Shown here one piece after another: positions 7,529 to 17,045 of a DNA stretch of 64,000 bases (positions are counted from its first letter, which is position 1; the number at the start of each line of letters is the position of its first letter). The notes under the pieces were generated by a model that searched no databases, was not told the origin of the DNA, and saw nothing but the letters and a program-made list of their open reading frames with translations. Origin of the DNA: Hyunsoonleella aestuarii (lineage in GTDB: Bacteria > Bacteroidota > Bacteroidia > Flavobacteriales > Flavobacteriaceae). The stretch is taken from assembly GCF_006148925.1 (NCBI RefSeq), contig NZ_VAWB01000001.1, positions 586,001 through 650,000 on the forward strand, in the 5' to 3' direction. The translations under genes were made by a program, and so were the position numbers.

Positions 7529-10500
7529 TTAACTTGCTTTTTTATATAAAGGATCAACTCCAATAGTTCCCTCTAGACTTTTAAGGTAGTCTTTAGACTT
7601 AACATCTTCATAAGATTTCCTTACAGCTTTTAGTCGTTCTTTAATATTCATCTCAGAAACTAAAACCTTATTGTTAGGGTTTGCAATAAAATCCTCAAGG
7701 TACCCTATTTGAGCATCATAAAAACCAATGTCTTTTTGTTGTTTTAAAGCCAACCGGTCTTTATACCAATCACTATTTAAAACATAGTCTCTATCGAAAA
7801 ACTTACGTAACTCAGGGTCGCTAATATCTTTACCTTCATAGTTATCGTAGGCCATAATGTGCAATAAGATTTTTAACGGTGGAATCGCAGCATCAATACT
7901 ACCATCTTCAAAATAATTTAAAGCTACTTTTTGTTGTGCTTCTACAATATTATTGATACCGTCAACGTAGTCATCCATACCTTGAAGTTCTGGTTTTAAC
8001 ATGCGCTCACTAAATACAGCTGTCGGTTCATCAAAAATTCTATTTAAACAAAGTAAGTTGAATTTTTTTGTAATTCTATAACCTAATCTACTTGCTAACA
8101 CTTTTTGTCCTTCGTATTCAAAGTCCTCTAATTTTTCTAAAGAGTCATTGGCAATTAAGTTTTGAGGATCTCTATCTTCAGGAGCCATTCTAGCCCAAAT
8201 TTCTGGAATTAATAAACTCACATCATGGTCTATTTTATTTTCTGCGCCTATATAACCTGCTGCAGTACTAAAACCATTTGATTCTGTTAGAATATGCGAT
8301 AATAAAGCATTGTTTAAATCTGTTGTCGGTGTTAACATATTAAATGGTGCTTTCGTAAGTGCGCCCTCAGAACCAGCACCTGTAGTGGACGGTGATTTAC
8401 CAGTTAAACTACAAATAAAATCCATAAACAATTCTGGTGTTTCCTGATAATGAATCGGGTTGTATACCGCCAATGGTCTAATACCTGCTTTTTTATCAAC
8501 GGGATTGTTTCTTCTACCTGGTAAGACAGCGTTTACAGTATGAATTACTGGATCCTCGAGCTTGATTTTTCTTTTTAAGCGTACCCCCATATCCGAAATA
8601 TAAGATGCTTCAGTTTCATTATAAAACCTGTTAGGTTCTAAATAACGTGGGTTTTTGGTAGGTAAACCATCTTCGATAATTCTTGGGTGAGATGGCAATA
8701 CAAACTGAATATCCTCATCCTCACTATTTATAATTTCCTTTATAAAATCCTGAACAGGCTGAGTGTACTTGTCAAAATTAATTGTGTCTTCGTATATTTC
8801 AATAGCATCTTTTTTAGTCAACATTTCATAGTTGGTCAAGAATCTACCATCTGAAATAATATCTAATTCTGCACCCTTATCATAACCTCTTACAATCGCT
8901 TCATCTGGTCTTTGGAAAAGGTGAGCCTCACAGTTTGTTAGAACTTTTACACTTTGATTTGTGTACTCTGGGTTTAAATCTTTAAACTTATTCCTTGGAA
9001 GTGTAATGGATGCTGAAATATCATCTTCAGTTTGAATCTTTTCACTAGCCGAGAAATCAGAACGCAACTTATTAAGCATCCAATTCCCTTTTTGGTTGAA
9101 ACCAATACGCACATAGCTACCTACAACAGGATTGTTATTATATAATAATGAAGTTCCTTTAACACCATTTATTATGTCCACAGACATCAAGTCTTTCCAA
9201 TTGAGGTTAGCACCATGCGCTTGTCTAAATAAGCGTTTTACAAATAACACTAACGAGCGAATATGTACCGGGATGTTTTCTAACCACTCATTGAACTCAT
9301 CTGAATTTTCTTCAGAAGGTGTTAAAAGTTTTACAACAGATCCTAATGTTCTTTTTTCACTTAAAAATGATCTTGATTTTGGTCTATTAGGGTCTTTTAC
9401 TTTCCATCTTGTGGAATAATTAAATTCAATAATTTCATCAGCCTTCTTGAAATCCTCCTCTATGTTGTGAATGTTAAACCTACCATAGGTTATAGCATTT
9501 TGCATAGATTTAGAAATCTCCGATTTCCCTCCACCAGAAACGGTACATGGTTTATGGCAAAATACACCTTCTGGATAGGTTTCTACAATACGCCATAGGT
9601 CGATAGATTTATGTTTTTCTAACCTTAGTTTGTTTCCTGACGGATGAACGTAAGTTTTAAAAGGCGATAACTTTAGTTTTTGTTCTTTACCTTTATAGTT
9701 CCAACTTATACTATTGGTGTTTGTGTTGAAATAAGACGATTCTGGTATGTAAACTATGTTAGGATATTTATTGTCTATTGCGTAGTTTTCAGGTTTCACG
9801 GTAATGCGGTTTCCTAACAAGGTTTTTACATCTTCAAAGGTATGGTCTAAACCATAATATTGGTTGTAGTCGTTACAATTTACTGTGTCGCCCATCACCC
9901 TTCTAGCGTAAGCTATGGCGCCACCAGCATGCTCTTCTTCCAACATTCCGTATAGATTTGCAGAGTAGCTAATCTGGGTCTTGATTTCCTTTTTAGAGTA
10001 ACCGTAATAGTTGTCGGCAATTAATGTAACCACAACACCACTTTCATCTCTGCAAGTAATTTTAAAAGCACCTCCATCATTATACAGCTCGTTTTCTTCT
10101 ATCCAACACATGCCATCCTTTTTCTGGCGATCTGTGGCGTTGTCAAAATGAGGAAGACCTACATCTTTCTTTTTAAGTTTTAATAATTGTGGGGCAAGAA
10201 TAATACAACCTGTATGACCAGTCCAGCGCTCTGGGTTTAGAGCTGAATCGTTATGAGCTAAATTAGGATTTCCTGCATTTCCAAAAATATTTTCAACAAA
10301 ATCTAGATTACTTACCAAAGAGCCTGGGGCAAAAAATCTCACTTCTAATCTTTTTTCGGAAATAACACCTTTTACCTCTGGGCAAACCACTGGTCTTAAA
10401 AGCATAGAAACCATGGTTAAGGCTTTCTTTTCTTGATTAGAGGTAAACGGAAGCGTGTTTAATTCAGCAGATGGCTTAAAAGCTTCATTTATAAAGTGAG

Positions 10501-10987
10501 CCAAAACTACTTTTGGCACTTCTTTTTTGTCTAAAGGAACAGGTAACGGACCTTCAACGATATGGAATGTTCCTTTCGTAGTTCTTTTATCATGCAAAGG
10601 GTTGTTTAATATCCCTTGTTTTAGTCGTTTGGAGTTTACTAAATCACTTTCAAAGGAGTTACCATCTGGTGGCAAACTCGCTTCCCTCGCTTGTCCCTTT
10701 TTAGAAAGAATCAAAGTGTTGTTTGGTAACTTATAAGATTTATCAACGGATATATCTTTCAAATAACGATCTATAAAATTTTGAATTCGAGCGTCAGCAG
10801 GCGCTAAATGGTCTGCCAATAGACGTGACTTTTCTCTAAGACCCATTATTAATGGTCGTGTGGTTTTTTCAAATTCAGGATCACAAAACTTTTCCTTGCT
10901 ATCTAATTTATCTTTAAAGGTTGGTTGTCCTAAGGCTGCCAGTTGCAGATTGGTGAACTGAATAATATCTTTCCTTGATGTTTTCAT
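7529..10987 (-). CDS. Large (1152 aa) protein, probable PPi-type phosphoenolpyruvate carboxykinase
   Basis: A 1152-residue cytoplasmic protein with no signal peptide or membrane helix. Its size and glycine-rich motifs, SGGGKSEISKS near residue 484 and STTGAGSEGALTKAPFN near 870, fit my recollection of the PPi-dependent PEP carboxykinases described from Entamoeba and Propionibacterium. Those enzymes use pyrophosphate instead of a nucleotide to interconvert oxaloacetate and PEP. It has no P-loop of the ATP or GTP enzymes. I could not align it, so the call is tentative; otherwise it is a conserved large protein of unknown function. The start is the ATG at 10987: a TTG at 11026 in the same frame lies inside the promoter box at 11024-11031. 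Confidence 0.5.
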   Translation of the reverse strand: MKTSRKDIIQFTNLQLAALGQPTFKDKLDSKEKFCDPEFEKTTRPLIMGLREKSRLLADHLAPADARIQNFIDRYLKDISVDKSYKLPNNTLILSKKGQAREASLPPDGNSFESDLVNSKRLKQGILNNPLHDKRTTKGTFHIVEGPLPVPLDKKEVPKVVLAHFINEAFKPSAELNTLPFTSNQEKKALTMVSMLLRPVVCPEVKGVISEKRLEVRFFAPGSLVSNLDFVENIFGNAGNPNLAHNDSALNPERWTGHTGCIILAPQLLKLKKKDVGLPHFDNATDRQKKDGMCWIEENELYNDGGAFKITCRDESGVVVTLIADNYYGYSKKEIKTQISYSANLYGMLEEEHAGGAIAYARRVMGDTVNCNDYNQYYGLDHTFEDVKTLLGNRITVKPENYAIDNKYPNIVYIPESSYFNTNTNSISWNYKGKEQKLKLSPFKTYVHPSGNKLRLEKHKSIDLWRIVETYPEGVFCHKPCTVSGGGKSEISKSMQNAITYGRFNIHNIEEDFKKADEIIEFNYSTRWKVKDPNRPKSRSFLSEKRTLGSVVKLLTPSEENSDEFNEWLENIPVHIRSLVLFVKRLFRQAHGANLNWKDLMSVDIINGVKGTSLLYNNNPVVGSYVRIGFNQKGNWMLNKLRSDFSASEKIQTEDDISASITLPRNKFKDLNPEYTNQSVKVLTNCEAHLFQRPDEAIVRGYDKGAELDIISDGRFLTNYEMLTKKDAIEIYEDTINFDKYTQPVQDFIKEIINSEDEDIQFVLPSHPRIIEDGLPTKNPRYLEPNRFYNETEASYISDMGVRLKRKIKLEDPVIHTVNAVLPGRRNNPVDKKAGIRPLAVYNPIHYQETPELFMDFICSLTGKSPSTTGAGSEGALTKAPFNMLTPTTDLNNALLSHILTESNGFSTAAGYIGAENKIDHDVSLLIPEIWARMAPEDRDPQNLIANDSLEKLEDFEYEGQKVLASRLGYRITKKFNLLCLNRIFDEPTAVFSERMLKPELQGMDDYVDGINNIVEAQQKVALNYFEDGSIDAAIPPLKILLHIMAYDNYEGKDISDPELRKFFDRDYVLNSDWYKDRLALKQQKDIGFYDAQIGYLEDFIANPNNKVLVSEMNIKERLKAVRKSYEDVKSKDYLKSLEGTIGVDPLYKKAS

Positions 10988-11023
10988 GACATTTTGCTTG
11001 AATTTAGTTGAATAATTCTTTAG

Positions 11024-11031
11024 CAAAACTA
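11024..11031 (-). promoter_or_regulatory. Promoter -7 box for the PEPCK-like gene
   Basis: On the minus strand this reads TAGTTTTG, an exact TAnnTTTG match, 36 bases before the chosen ATG at 10987. It overlaps the alternative TTG start at 11026 and so argues against that start. No -33 TTTG is seen at the usual distance. Confidence 0.5.
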
Positions 11032-11125
11032 AAACACGAACTTTGGAAAAAAGCTGTCAAAAGTCATGTTAGCATAAGAAAAACTACGATAACGTTATAG
11101 TTTAGAACCTTGTTAAAGAAAAAAA

Positions 11126-12304
11126 TTACTTGAAGGCATTGAGCCCTGTAATATCCAATCCCGTAATTAATAAATGAATATCGTGAGTGCCTTCATAAGT
11201 GATGACACTTTCTAAATTCATAGAATGACGCATAATCGAATACTCGCCTGTTATTCCCATGCCTCCTAACATTTGTCGTGCTTCCCTAGCTATATTGATA
11301 GCCATATCCACATTATTGCGTTTTGCCATTGAGATTTGAGCGGAAGTTGCTTTCCCATGATTACGTAACACACCTAAACGCCATGTTAATAATTGTGCTT
11401 TAGTGATTTCGGTAATCATTTCGGCTAGTTTTTTTTGTTGCAATTGAAATTGTCCTATAGGTTTTCCAAATTGCATGCGCTCTTTGCTATATCTAAGTGC
11501 TGTATCATAACAATCCATAGCAGCGCCAATAGCTCCCCAGGCGATACCATACCTTGCCGAATCCAAGCAACCTAAAGGCGCTCCTAAACCAGATTTGTTA
11601 GGTAATAAATTTTCTTTTGGAACTTTAACATTATCAAAAATAAGCTCTCCTGTTGCAGATGCTCTTAACGACCATTTGTTATGTGTTTCTGGTGTTGTAA
11701 ACCCTTCCATACCACGCTCAACAATAAGCCCATGAATCCTTCCGGTTTCATCTTTCGCCCAAACAATAGCAACCTGTGCAAAAGGCGCATTGCTAATCCA
11801 CATTTTAGCGCCATTTAATAAATAGTGGTCTCCTTTGTCTTTAAAGTTAGTAACCATGCCTCCTGGGTTACTGCCATGGTCTGGTTCGGTTAAACCAAAA
11901 CAACCAATCCATTCTCCACTTGCTAGTTTTGGTAAGTATTTTTGACGTTGTTCTTCATTACCATACTTCCAAATAGGGTACATTACCAACGACGACTGCA
12001 CCGAGGCTGTACTTCTCACTCCAGAATCGCCTCTTTCAATCTCTTGCATGATTAAACCATAAGAAATCTGGTCTAACCCAGCTCCTCCATATTCCATAGG
12101 GATATAAGGGCCAAAAGCTCCTATTTCTGCTAAACCATTTATAATCTGAGTTGGAAATTCTGCTTTTTGGGCATATTCTTCTATAATTGGAGAAACTTCC
12201 CGTTTTACCCATTCGCGAGCAGCATCTCTAACTAATTTATGCTCGTCGGTTAGCAGTTCGTCAAGGTTGTAATAATCTGGTGCTTCAAATAAGTCTGGTT
12301 TCAT
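11126..12304 (-). CDS. Glutaryl-CoA dehydrogenase-type acyl-CoA dehydrogenase
   Basis: A 392-residue flavoenzyme. Acyl-CoA dehydrogenase landmarks are in order: GLTEPDHGSNPGG (FAD binding), KMWISNAP, RYGIAWGAIGAA, RMQFGKPIGQFQLQQ, and the catalytic base Glu371 in TYEGTHDIH. The C-terminal MRHSMNLESVITYEGTHDIH resembles glutaryl-CoA dehydrogenase, which oxidises and decarboxylates glutaryl-CoA to crotonyl-CoA in lysine and tryptophan breakdown, more than the straight-chain enzymes. The decarboxylase activity cannot be confirmed by eye. The gene stands alone; 130 bases upstream hold no recognised feature, and no electron-transfer flavoprotein gene is adjacent. Confidence 0.85.
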   Translation of the reverse strand: MKPDLFEAPDYYNLDELLTDEHKLVRDAAREWVKREVSPIIEEYAQKAEFPTQIINGLAEIGAFGPYIPMEYGGAGLDQISYGLIMQEIERGDSGVRSTASVQSSLVMYPIWKYGNEEQRQKYLPKLASGEWIGCFGLTEPDHGSNPGGMVTNFKDKGDHYLLNGAKMWISNAPFAQVAIVWAKDETGRIHGLIVERGMEGFTTPETHNKWSLRASATGELIFDNVKVPKENLLPNKSGLGAPLGCLDSARYGIAWGAIGAAMDCYDTALRYSKERMQFGKPIGQFQLQQKKLAEMITEITKAQLLTWRLGVLRNHGKATSAQISMAKRNNVDMAINIAREARQMLGGMGITGEYSIMRHSMNLESVITYEGTHDIHLLITGLDITGLNAFK

Positions 12305-12434
12305 AAAGACTCGGTTTTAATGTAATTTAGAATAAGATTATCAATAAAAACATTACTTTTTTGATAATTCAATATTTTTAACTCTTCAAATTTAACTAAA
12401 GCAACTGAATCAATAAGTTTTTTTTTAGAGAATT

Positions 12435-13523
12435 TTAAAGATTTAGAAACCGTGCAAGTAAACTATGAAAATGATGAACTCCTTGCTCTCTCTTAGGTGA
12501 ATATCGCCCAGATTTATAGAATGCTGAATTAACTCCTTTTTGAACATTCTCTACAATTTCTTCATCTTCTTTTTCTACTTTTTCCAAGCCACTGCCTGCA
12601 CCTTGTTCTAATTTTGAAGTATTAAGAACATACGAAACAAATGAAACCTTTGTTTTATTGAGCCCTAGCGGTTGAACAATATTTAGCGACAACCCCCAAG
12701 GGTAAAAATTAAACATCATATTAGGGAATACCCAATAATAATAAGCTGCTACATTTTTACCATAATCTATATGGTCTTCTGGTAAATTGAACGTATTGGT
12801 TGCTTCATCAGAATATCCAATTTGTAGGTTACAATATTCGTAAGTTTCTGTTTTATAACTGCCATAATCTAGTACAGCATCCAAATCGTTATGCACAAAT
12901 GGTACGTGGAATCCTTCTAAATAATTATCACAATACAAAGCCCAATGTGCATTTACAACAAAGTCTTTGTTTAATGTTTCGTCTAATAAAAAATTATCAA
13001 AAGGAAGAAACCCTATGCGTTCATTCATTTTATCAATTACTTGTTGAAAATTGAACATTGGATTTAACCCAACAAATAATAAGCTTCCCCATTTTATTAT
13101 TGGGAATTCATATAAATTATCACATGGCTTTGGAAAATTAAGTACCTCTTTAAATTCTGGCATAAATTCAAATTCACCTTTAAGATTAAATCTTCTACCA
13201 TGATAACCACAGGTTAGTTTTTTTGTTTTTCCAGATTCTAAGACTACTAGATTACCTCGATGTGTACAAACATTTGAAAGACAATTAATTTTATCACCCC
13301 CATCTCTTGTTAATAATAATGGCTCAGATAGATAATTATCTAATAAGATAAAAGGATAAACAGACATAGTTTCATCCAACAAACTTTGATCACCTATAAA
13401 CTGCCAAGATTTAAGAAACACATTCTCTTTTAAAGATTCAAAAGTATTTTCGTCTTTATAAAAAATAGCAGGAAGTGTTTCAGCTTTTCTAATATCTGAA
13501 TCAATAGTGTATTTCTTTATCAT
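12435..13523 (-). CDS. Rieske non-heme iron oxygenase, alpha subunit
   Basis: A 362-residue oxygenase. The N-terminal Rieske domain has Cys86-x-His88 (CTHRG) and Cys105-x2-His108 (CGYHGR), which bind the 2Fe-2S cluster. The C-terminal catalytic domain has His206 and His211 in NYLEGFHVPFVHNDLD, two ligands of the mononuclear iron; a later Asp would be the third. Family members hydroxylate aromatics or remove N-methyl groups from quaternary amines. Start at the ATG at 13523 is preferred over an upstream in-frame ATG at 13568. It is divergent from a permease-DDAH pair, which makes a methylated amino compound an attractive substrate; that is inference. No reductase partner is adjacent. Confidence 0.85.
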   Translation of the reverse strand: MIKKYTIDSDIRKAETLPAIFYKDENTFESLKENVFLKSWQFIGDQSLLDETMSVYPFILLDNYLSEPLLLTRDGGDKINCLSNVCTHRGNLVVLESGKTKKLTCGYHGRRFNLKGEFEFMPEFKEVLNFPKPCDNLYEFPIIKWGSLLFVGLNPMFNFQQVIDKMNERIGFLPFDNFLLDETLNKDFVVNAHWALYCDNYLEGFHVPFVHNDLDAVLDYGSYKTETYEYCNLQIGYSDEATNTFNLPEDHIDYGKNVAAYYYWVFPNMMFNFYPWGLSLNIVQPLGLNKTKVSFVSYVLNTSKLEQGAGSGLEKVEKEDEEIVENVQKGVNSAFYKSGRYSPKREQGVHHFHSLLARFLNL

Positions 13524-13597
13524 AAATATTATAATTGTAAATTCGCTTTTCGTCCCTAATTTACTCAATTAATATTTACCGCTTTTAAAACCACTAA

Positions 13598-14905
13598 ATG
13601 AATTCTAAGACACAAAAAATTGGATTAATTACAACAACTTCATTAGTTGTTGGAAACATGATAGGTGTAGGTATTTTTGTGCTCCCAGCAGCTTTAGCTA
13701 AATATGGAAGCATTAGTCTTTTAGGATGGATATTTACAGCAATTGGAGCAATAATACTTGCCAAAATATTTAGCAATTTTAGTAAAATAATTGTTAGCAA
13801 AAGTGGTGGGCCATACGCTTATGCTAGAGCTGGATTTGGAGATTTTATTGGATTTTTGATGGCTTGGGGATATTGGGTTTCATGTTGGGTTGGTAATGGA
13901 GGGATTGCTATTGCTATAGTAGGTGCATTAAGTTTCTTTTTTCCGGTTTTAGAAACACATTCTATATACCAAGTAAGTATTGGTTTAGCATTAATATGGA
14001 TTTTTACATGGGTAAATTCAAGAGGAATTAAAGAATCTGGTAGAGTACAAGTTGTAACAACAGTATTAAAAATTTTACCATTAGCATTTGTAATTATAGT
14101 AGGTTTCTTCGTTTTTAAACTTGAAAATTTCCCAGCTTTCAACTTAACTGGTGAAAGTGATTTTTCTACGATACCTGTGGTTGGTGCTTTAACTTTGTAT
14201 GCCTTTTTAGGTATTGAATGTGCTACTATTCCTGCTGCTAATGTTGAAAATCCAGAGGTAACAGTACCTAAAGCGACAATGATAGGTACAATTTTAACAG
14301 CTATAATTTATATATTAAGCACCATTGTTTTGTTTGGAATATTACCAATGAATGTCTTACAAAATTCTGCAGCTCCTTTTGCTGAAGCCGCTAAATTAAT
14401 AGCTGGTGATTTTGGAGGCTACTTTGTTGCTGTTGGGGTTATAATATCTGGTTTAGGGGTCTTAAACGGTTGGGTTCTAGTTACAGGACAATTACCAATG
14501 GCAACGGCAAAAGATAATTTATTTCCTAGGCTTTTTAAAAAGGAAAATAAAAAGGGAGCACCAGTAATAAGTTTAGTTGTTGGCAGTGTATTGTCTTCTC
14601 TGGTAATGCTTATGAATTTTACTGAAGGACTAGTAGATCAGTTTCAAATAATTGTAGAGGTGGTTGTATTTGTTGCTTTAATGCCTTATTTGTTTACAGC
14701 TGCTGCCTATATTCTAGTAATCATTGAAAAAAAGCTTCACGCAAACAGTTGGGTAAAGACTTTAGTATTAGGAGGTTTAGGTATGGCCTTTTCTACTTGG
14801 GCCATTTACGGTACTGGTTCAGAAACTGTATTCTATGGATTTTTATTATTAATGTCTGGGATTCCATTCTATATTTTAATGCAATGGAATAAACGTGAAA
14901 AATAA
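13598..14905 (+). CDS. APC-superfamily amino acid permease
   Basis: A 435-residue inner-membrane transporter with about 12 helices. The N-terminus has the APC hallmark TTSLVVGNMIGVGIFVLPAAL, followed by SKSGGPYAYARAGFGDFIGF and, later, ALTLYAFLGIECATIPAANVENPEVTVPKAT. These match cationic amino acid or antiporter branches such as AdiC/PotE. The stop TAA is followed directly by the ATG of a DDAH-like hydrolase, so the permease probably imports that enzyme's substrate or exchanges substrate for product. The start is 74 bases from the divergent Rieske oxygenase start, a distance that would allow shared control. Confidence 0.88.
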   Translation: MNSKTQKIGLITTTSLVVGNMIGVGIFVLPAALAKYGSISLLGWIFTAIGAIILAKIFSNFSKIIVSKSGGPYAYARAGFGDFIGFLMAWGYWVSCWVGNGGIAIAIVGALSFFFPVLETHSIYQVSIGLALIWIFTWVNSRGIKESGRVQVVTTVLKILPLAFVIIVGFFVFKLENFPAFNLTGESDFSTIPVVGALTLYAFLGIECATIPAANVENPEVTVPKATMIGTILTAIIYILSTIVLFGILPMNVLQNSAAPFAEAAKLIAGDFGGYFVAVGVIISGLGVLNGWVLVTGQLPMATAKDNLFPRLFKKENKKGAPVISLVVGSVLSSLVMLMNFTEGLVDQFQIIVEVVVFVALMPYLFTAAAYILVIIEKKLHANSWVKTLVLGGLGMAFSTWAIYGTGSETVFYGFLLLMSGIPFYILMQWNKREK

Positions 14906-15784
14906 ATGGGAACTACGTACCATTCAGAATACAAAAAGCTAGAATCTGTATTTATTAAACCAGCAATAAATGCCTTTATATCAGATGTTAATTTAGGAAA
15001 TCAATGGCAGAAACTAAATTATTTGTCTTGTCCAGATTTTAAAAAGGGATTAGCAGAATATTACCTATTCCAGAAATATCTATTAGCTAATAATGTAAAA
15101 GTTGAGCAATTTCCAATCAATGAAAATGTCCAGATTGATTCAATTTATTGTAGAGATGCATCCATTGCCACAAATTTTGGTATGATTATTTGTTATATGG
15201 GAAAAGACGAACGTATAAATGAACCGCAATCACATCTAGAAATTTATAAGGAGCATAGTATTCCTATATTAGGTATTATTGAAGCCCCAGGAACTTTAGA
15301 AGGAGGAGACATTGCTTGGTTAGATGAAAAAACTTTAGCGGTTGGTCATACGTACAGAACTAACCATGAAGGCATCGCTCAACTCAAAGCACTTATTGAA
15401 CCTAAGGGTGTGCGTGTTATTGTTGCTGAGTTACCACATTATAAAGGTAAAAACGATGTCTTTCATTTAATGAGTATTTTAAGCCCTGTAGATAAAGATT
15501 TAGCTGTTGTATATTCTCCTCTTATGCCAATTAAATTTAGAAATGAGCTTATTAAAAGAGGTTATGAATTGATTGAAGTTCCTGATGAAGAATTTGAATC
15601 TATGGGTTGTAATGTATTGGCAATTGCACCACGAAAATGTATTATGGTTAATGGCAATCCAAAAACTCAAAAATCATTAGAATTAGCGGGATGCGAAGTA
15701 ACTGCGTATAAAGGTGAAGAGATCAGTATTAAAGGTGGTGGTGGTCCAACCTGTTTAACAAGGCCGTTAAAAAGATCTTATTAG
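14906..15784 (+). CDS. Dimethylarginine dimethylaminohydrolase-like amidinohydrolase
   Basis: A 292-residue enzyme of the pentein (guanidine-modifying) superfamily. Visible residues are the substrate-binding RD (83-84), EGGD (132-135), catalytic His187 (VFHLMS) and catalytic Cys283 (GGGPTCLTRPL). DDAH hydrolyses N-methylated arginine to citrulline and a methylamine; arginine deiminase does the same with arginine and is usually longer. The length and the C-terminal GGGPTCLTRPL favour DDAH. It is fused by adjacency to an amino acid permease (stop-ATG with no gap) and ends next to the convergent trmN6 gene. The exact guanidine substrate is not determined. Confidence 0.82.
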   Translation: MGTTYHSEYKKLESVFIKPAINAFISDVNLGNQWQKLNYLSCPDFKKGLAEYYLFQKYLLANNVKVEQFPINENVQIDSIYCRDASIATNFGMIICYMGKDERINEPQSHLEIYKEHSIPILGIIEAPGTLEGGDIAWLDEKTLAVGHTYRTNHEGIAQLKALIEPKGVRVIVAELPHYKGKNDVFHLMSILSPVDKDLAVVYSPLMPIKFRNELIKRGYELIEVPDEEFESMGCNVLAIAPRKCIMVNGNPKTQKSLELAGCEVTAYKGEEISIKGGGGPTCLTRPLKRSY

Positions 15785-16501
15785 CTACATTTTCAAATAG
15801 AAATCTTTCGTTAAATAGATGTAATCTTGAGTGTATTGATGTCTTTGTGTTTCAATAATTAATTCATTTGTTTCAACATCTTCTTTATTATAAGTACACT
15901 CAATTAAGCTTCGTTTTATTTCTGAAGTTGGTTGTCCTTTTACGCGTAATATTCTGCTTGGAAATAGCTCAAATTGCGATGCTATTTGTAAAAATTTTTC
16001 TTCTTCACTAAAAGGAATTACCGCTGAAAAAACACCATCATTAGATAGTAATTTTGAAACGCTATATAACAGATGCTCAAAAGGCAACGCTTCTTGAAAT
16101 CGGGCTAAATCACGTTGCTCGTTATCAGTTTTGTAATCTTCACTATAAAAAGGCGGATTGGAAATTATGAGGTCGTATTTATCGTCAATCTCATTTACAA
16201 ATTCGTCTAAAGAAACGTGATAACAGAAGAGCCTATCTCCCCACGGAGATTGTTCAAAATTCTCAACACATTGCTCAAAAGCATTATCATCAATTTCAAC
16301 AGCATCAATAATTTCTGCTCGAGATCTTTGGGCTAACATCAATGACAAAATACCAGTACCTGCACCAATATCCAAAACTGAAAAAGGATTAATATTTAAA
16401 GATGCCCAAGCACCTAACAGAACACTATCGGTACCTATTTTCATCGCACATCGATCTTGCTTAACAGTAAACTCTTTAAACTTAAAAGGTTTTATGGACA
16501 C
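15785..16501 (-). CDS. yfiC: tRNA1(Val) (adenine37-N6)-methyltransferase
   Basis: A 238-residue SAM-dependent methyltransferase with motif I VLDIGAGTGILSLMLAQR and the adenine N6-methyltransferase signature ISNPPFYSED. The opening PFKFKEFTVKQDRCAMKIGTDSVLLGAWA is characteristic of TrmN6 (YfiC), which modifies A37 next to the anticodon of tRNA-Val. The gene is 2 bases downstream of rimM on the same strand, so the two RNA-maturation genes are co-transcribed. Confidence 0.9.
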   Translation of the reverse strand: MSIKPFKFKEFTVKQDRCAMKIGTDSVLLGAWASLNINPFSVLDIGAGTGILSLMLAQRSRAEIIDAVEIDDNAFEQCVENFEQSPWGDRLFCYHVSLDEFVNEIDDKYDLIISNPPFYSEDYKTDNEQRDLARFQEALPFEHLLYSVSKLLSNDGVFSAVIPFSEEEKFLQIASQFELFPSRILRVKGQPTSEIKRSLIECTYNKEDVETNELIIETQRHQYTQDYIYLTKDFYLKM

Positions 16502-16503
16502 GA

Positions 16504-17034
16504 CTATTCTTCTATATATAAATCAATTAATCCCTCAGGTGTTTCAACAACAATAGTCTTATTATCTCGATCGACTTTTACAATAAACTCGTCATTCATG
16601 GGGATTAATATTTCTACACCATTTCTATCAATCTCAAAAAGTGATTGTGCGGTAGCATCATTTATAGCTTTAATCACGCCAACCTTTCCGAAATTAACAT
16701 CCTCAATTTCAAAACCAATTACCTCATGAAAATAGAACTTGTCACCTTCTAGCTTTGGCAATAAATCTAGTGGTAAATACAATCCACTCTTCATTATGGC
16801 ATCCGCATCTCCTTCTGTGTCTACATCCTCAAATTTAATGCGCAATAATTCCGATTTATGTAATTGAGAATGTTCTACAAAAAAAGGCACCAAGTTATTT
16901 CTTAGCTCCAAAAAAATCGCATCTAGGTGTTCGTATAGCTCAGGTTGGTCGGTGTCTAATTTCGCAAGCACTTCTCCTTTAAAACTATATTTCTTTACAA
17001 TTTTACCTAAGTAAAAACAGTCTTCTTTTTTCAC
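16504..17034 (-). CDS. rimM: 16S rRNA-processing protein RimM
   Basis: A 176-residue ribosome-maturation factor that helps assemble the 30S head with protein S19. The N-terminal YLGKIVKKYSFKGEVLAKLDTD is the RimM domain, and the C-terminal FYFHEVIGFEIED...IPMNDEFIVKVDRDNKTIVVE is the PRC-barrel domain. In many bacteria rimM follows rpsP; here the gene upstream on the same strand is the MutS-like gene, 11 bases away, so that usual link is absent in this window. It is probably co-transcribed with the methyltransferase gene downstream. Confidence 0.92.
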   Translation of the reverse strand: MKKEDCFYLGKIVKKYSFKGEVLAKLDTDQPELYEHLDAIFLELRNNLVPFFVEHSQLHKSELLRIKFEDVDTEGDADAIMKSGLYLPLDLLPKLEGDKFYFHEVIGFEIEDVNFGKVGVIKAINDATAQSLFEIDRNGVEILIPMNDEFIVKVDRDNKTIVVETPEGLIDLYIEE

Positions 17035-17045
17035 GTATTCAAATT

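Noticed and set aside
7453-7563. N-terminal extension of the metallophosphatase
   Set aside because: The frame is open but covers a perfect terminator hairpin and has a composition unlike the family start; the ATG at 7452 fits.
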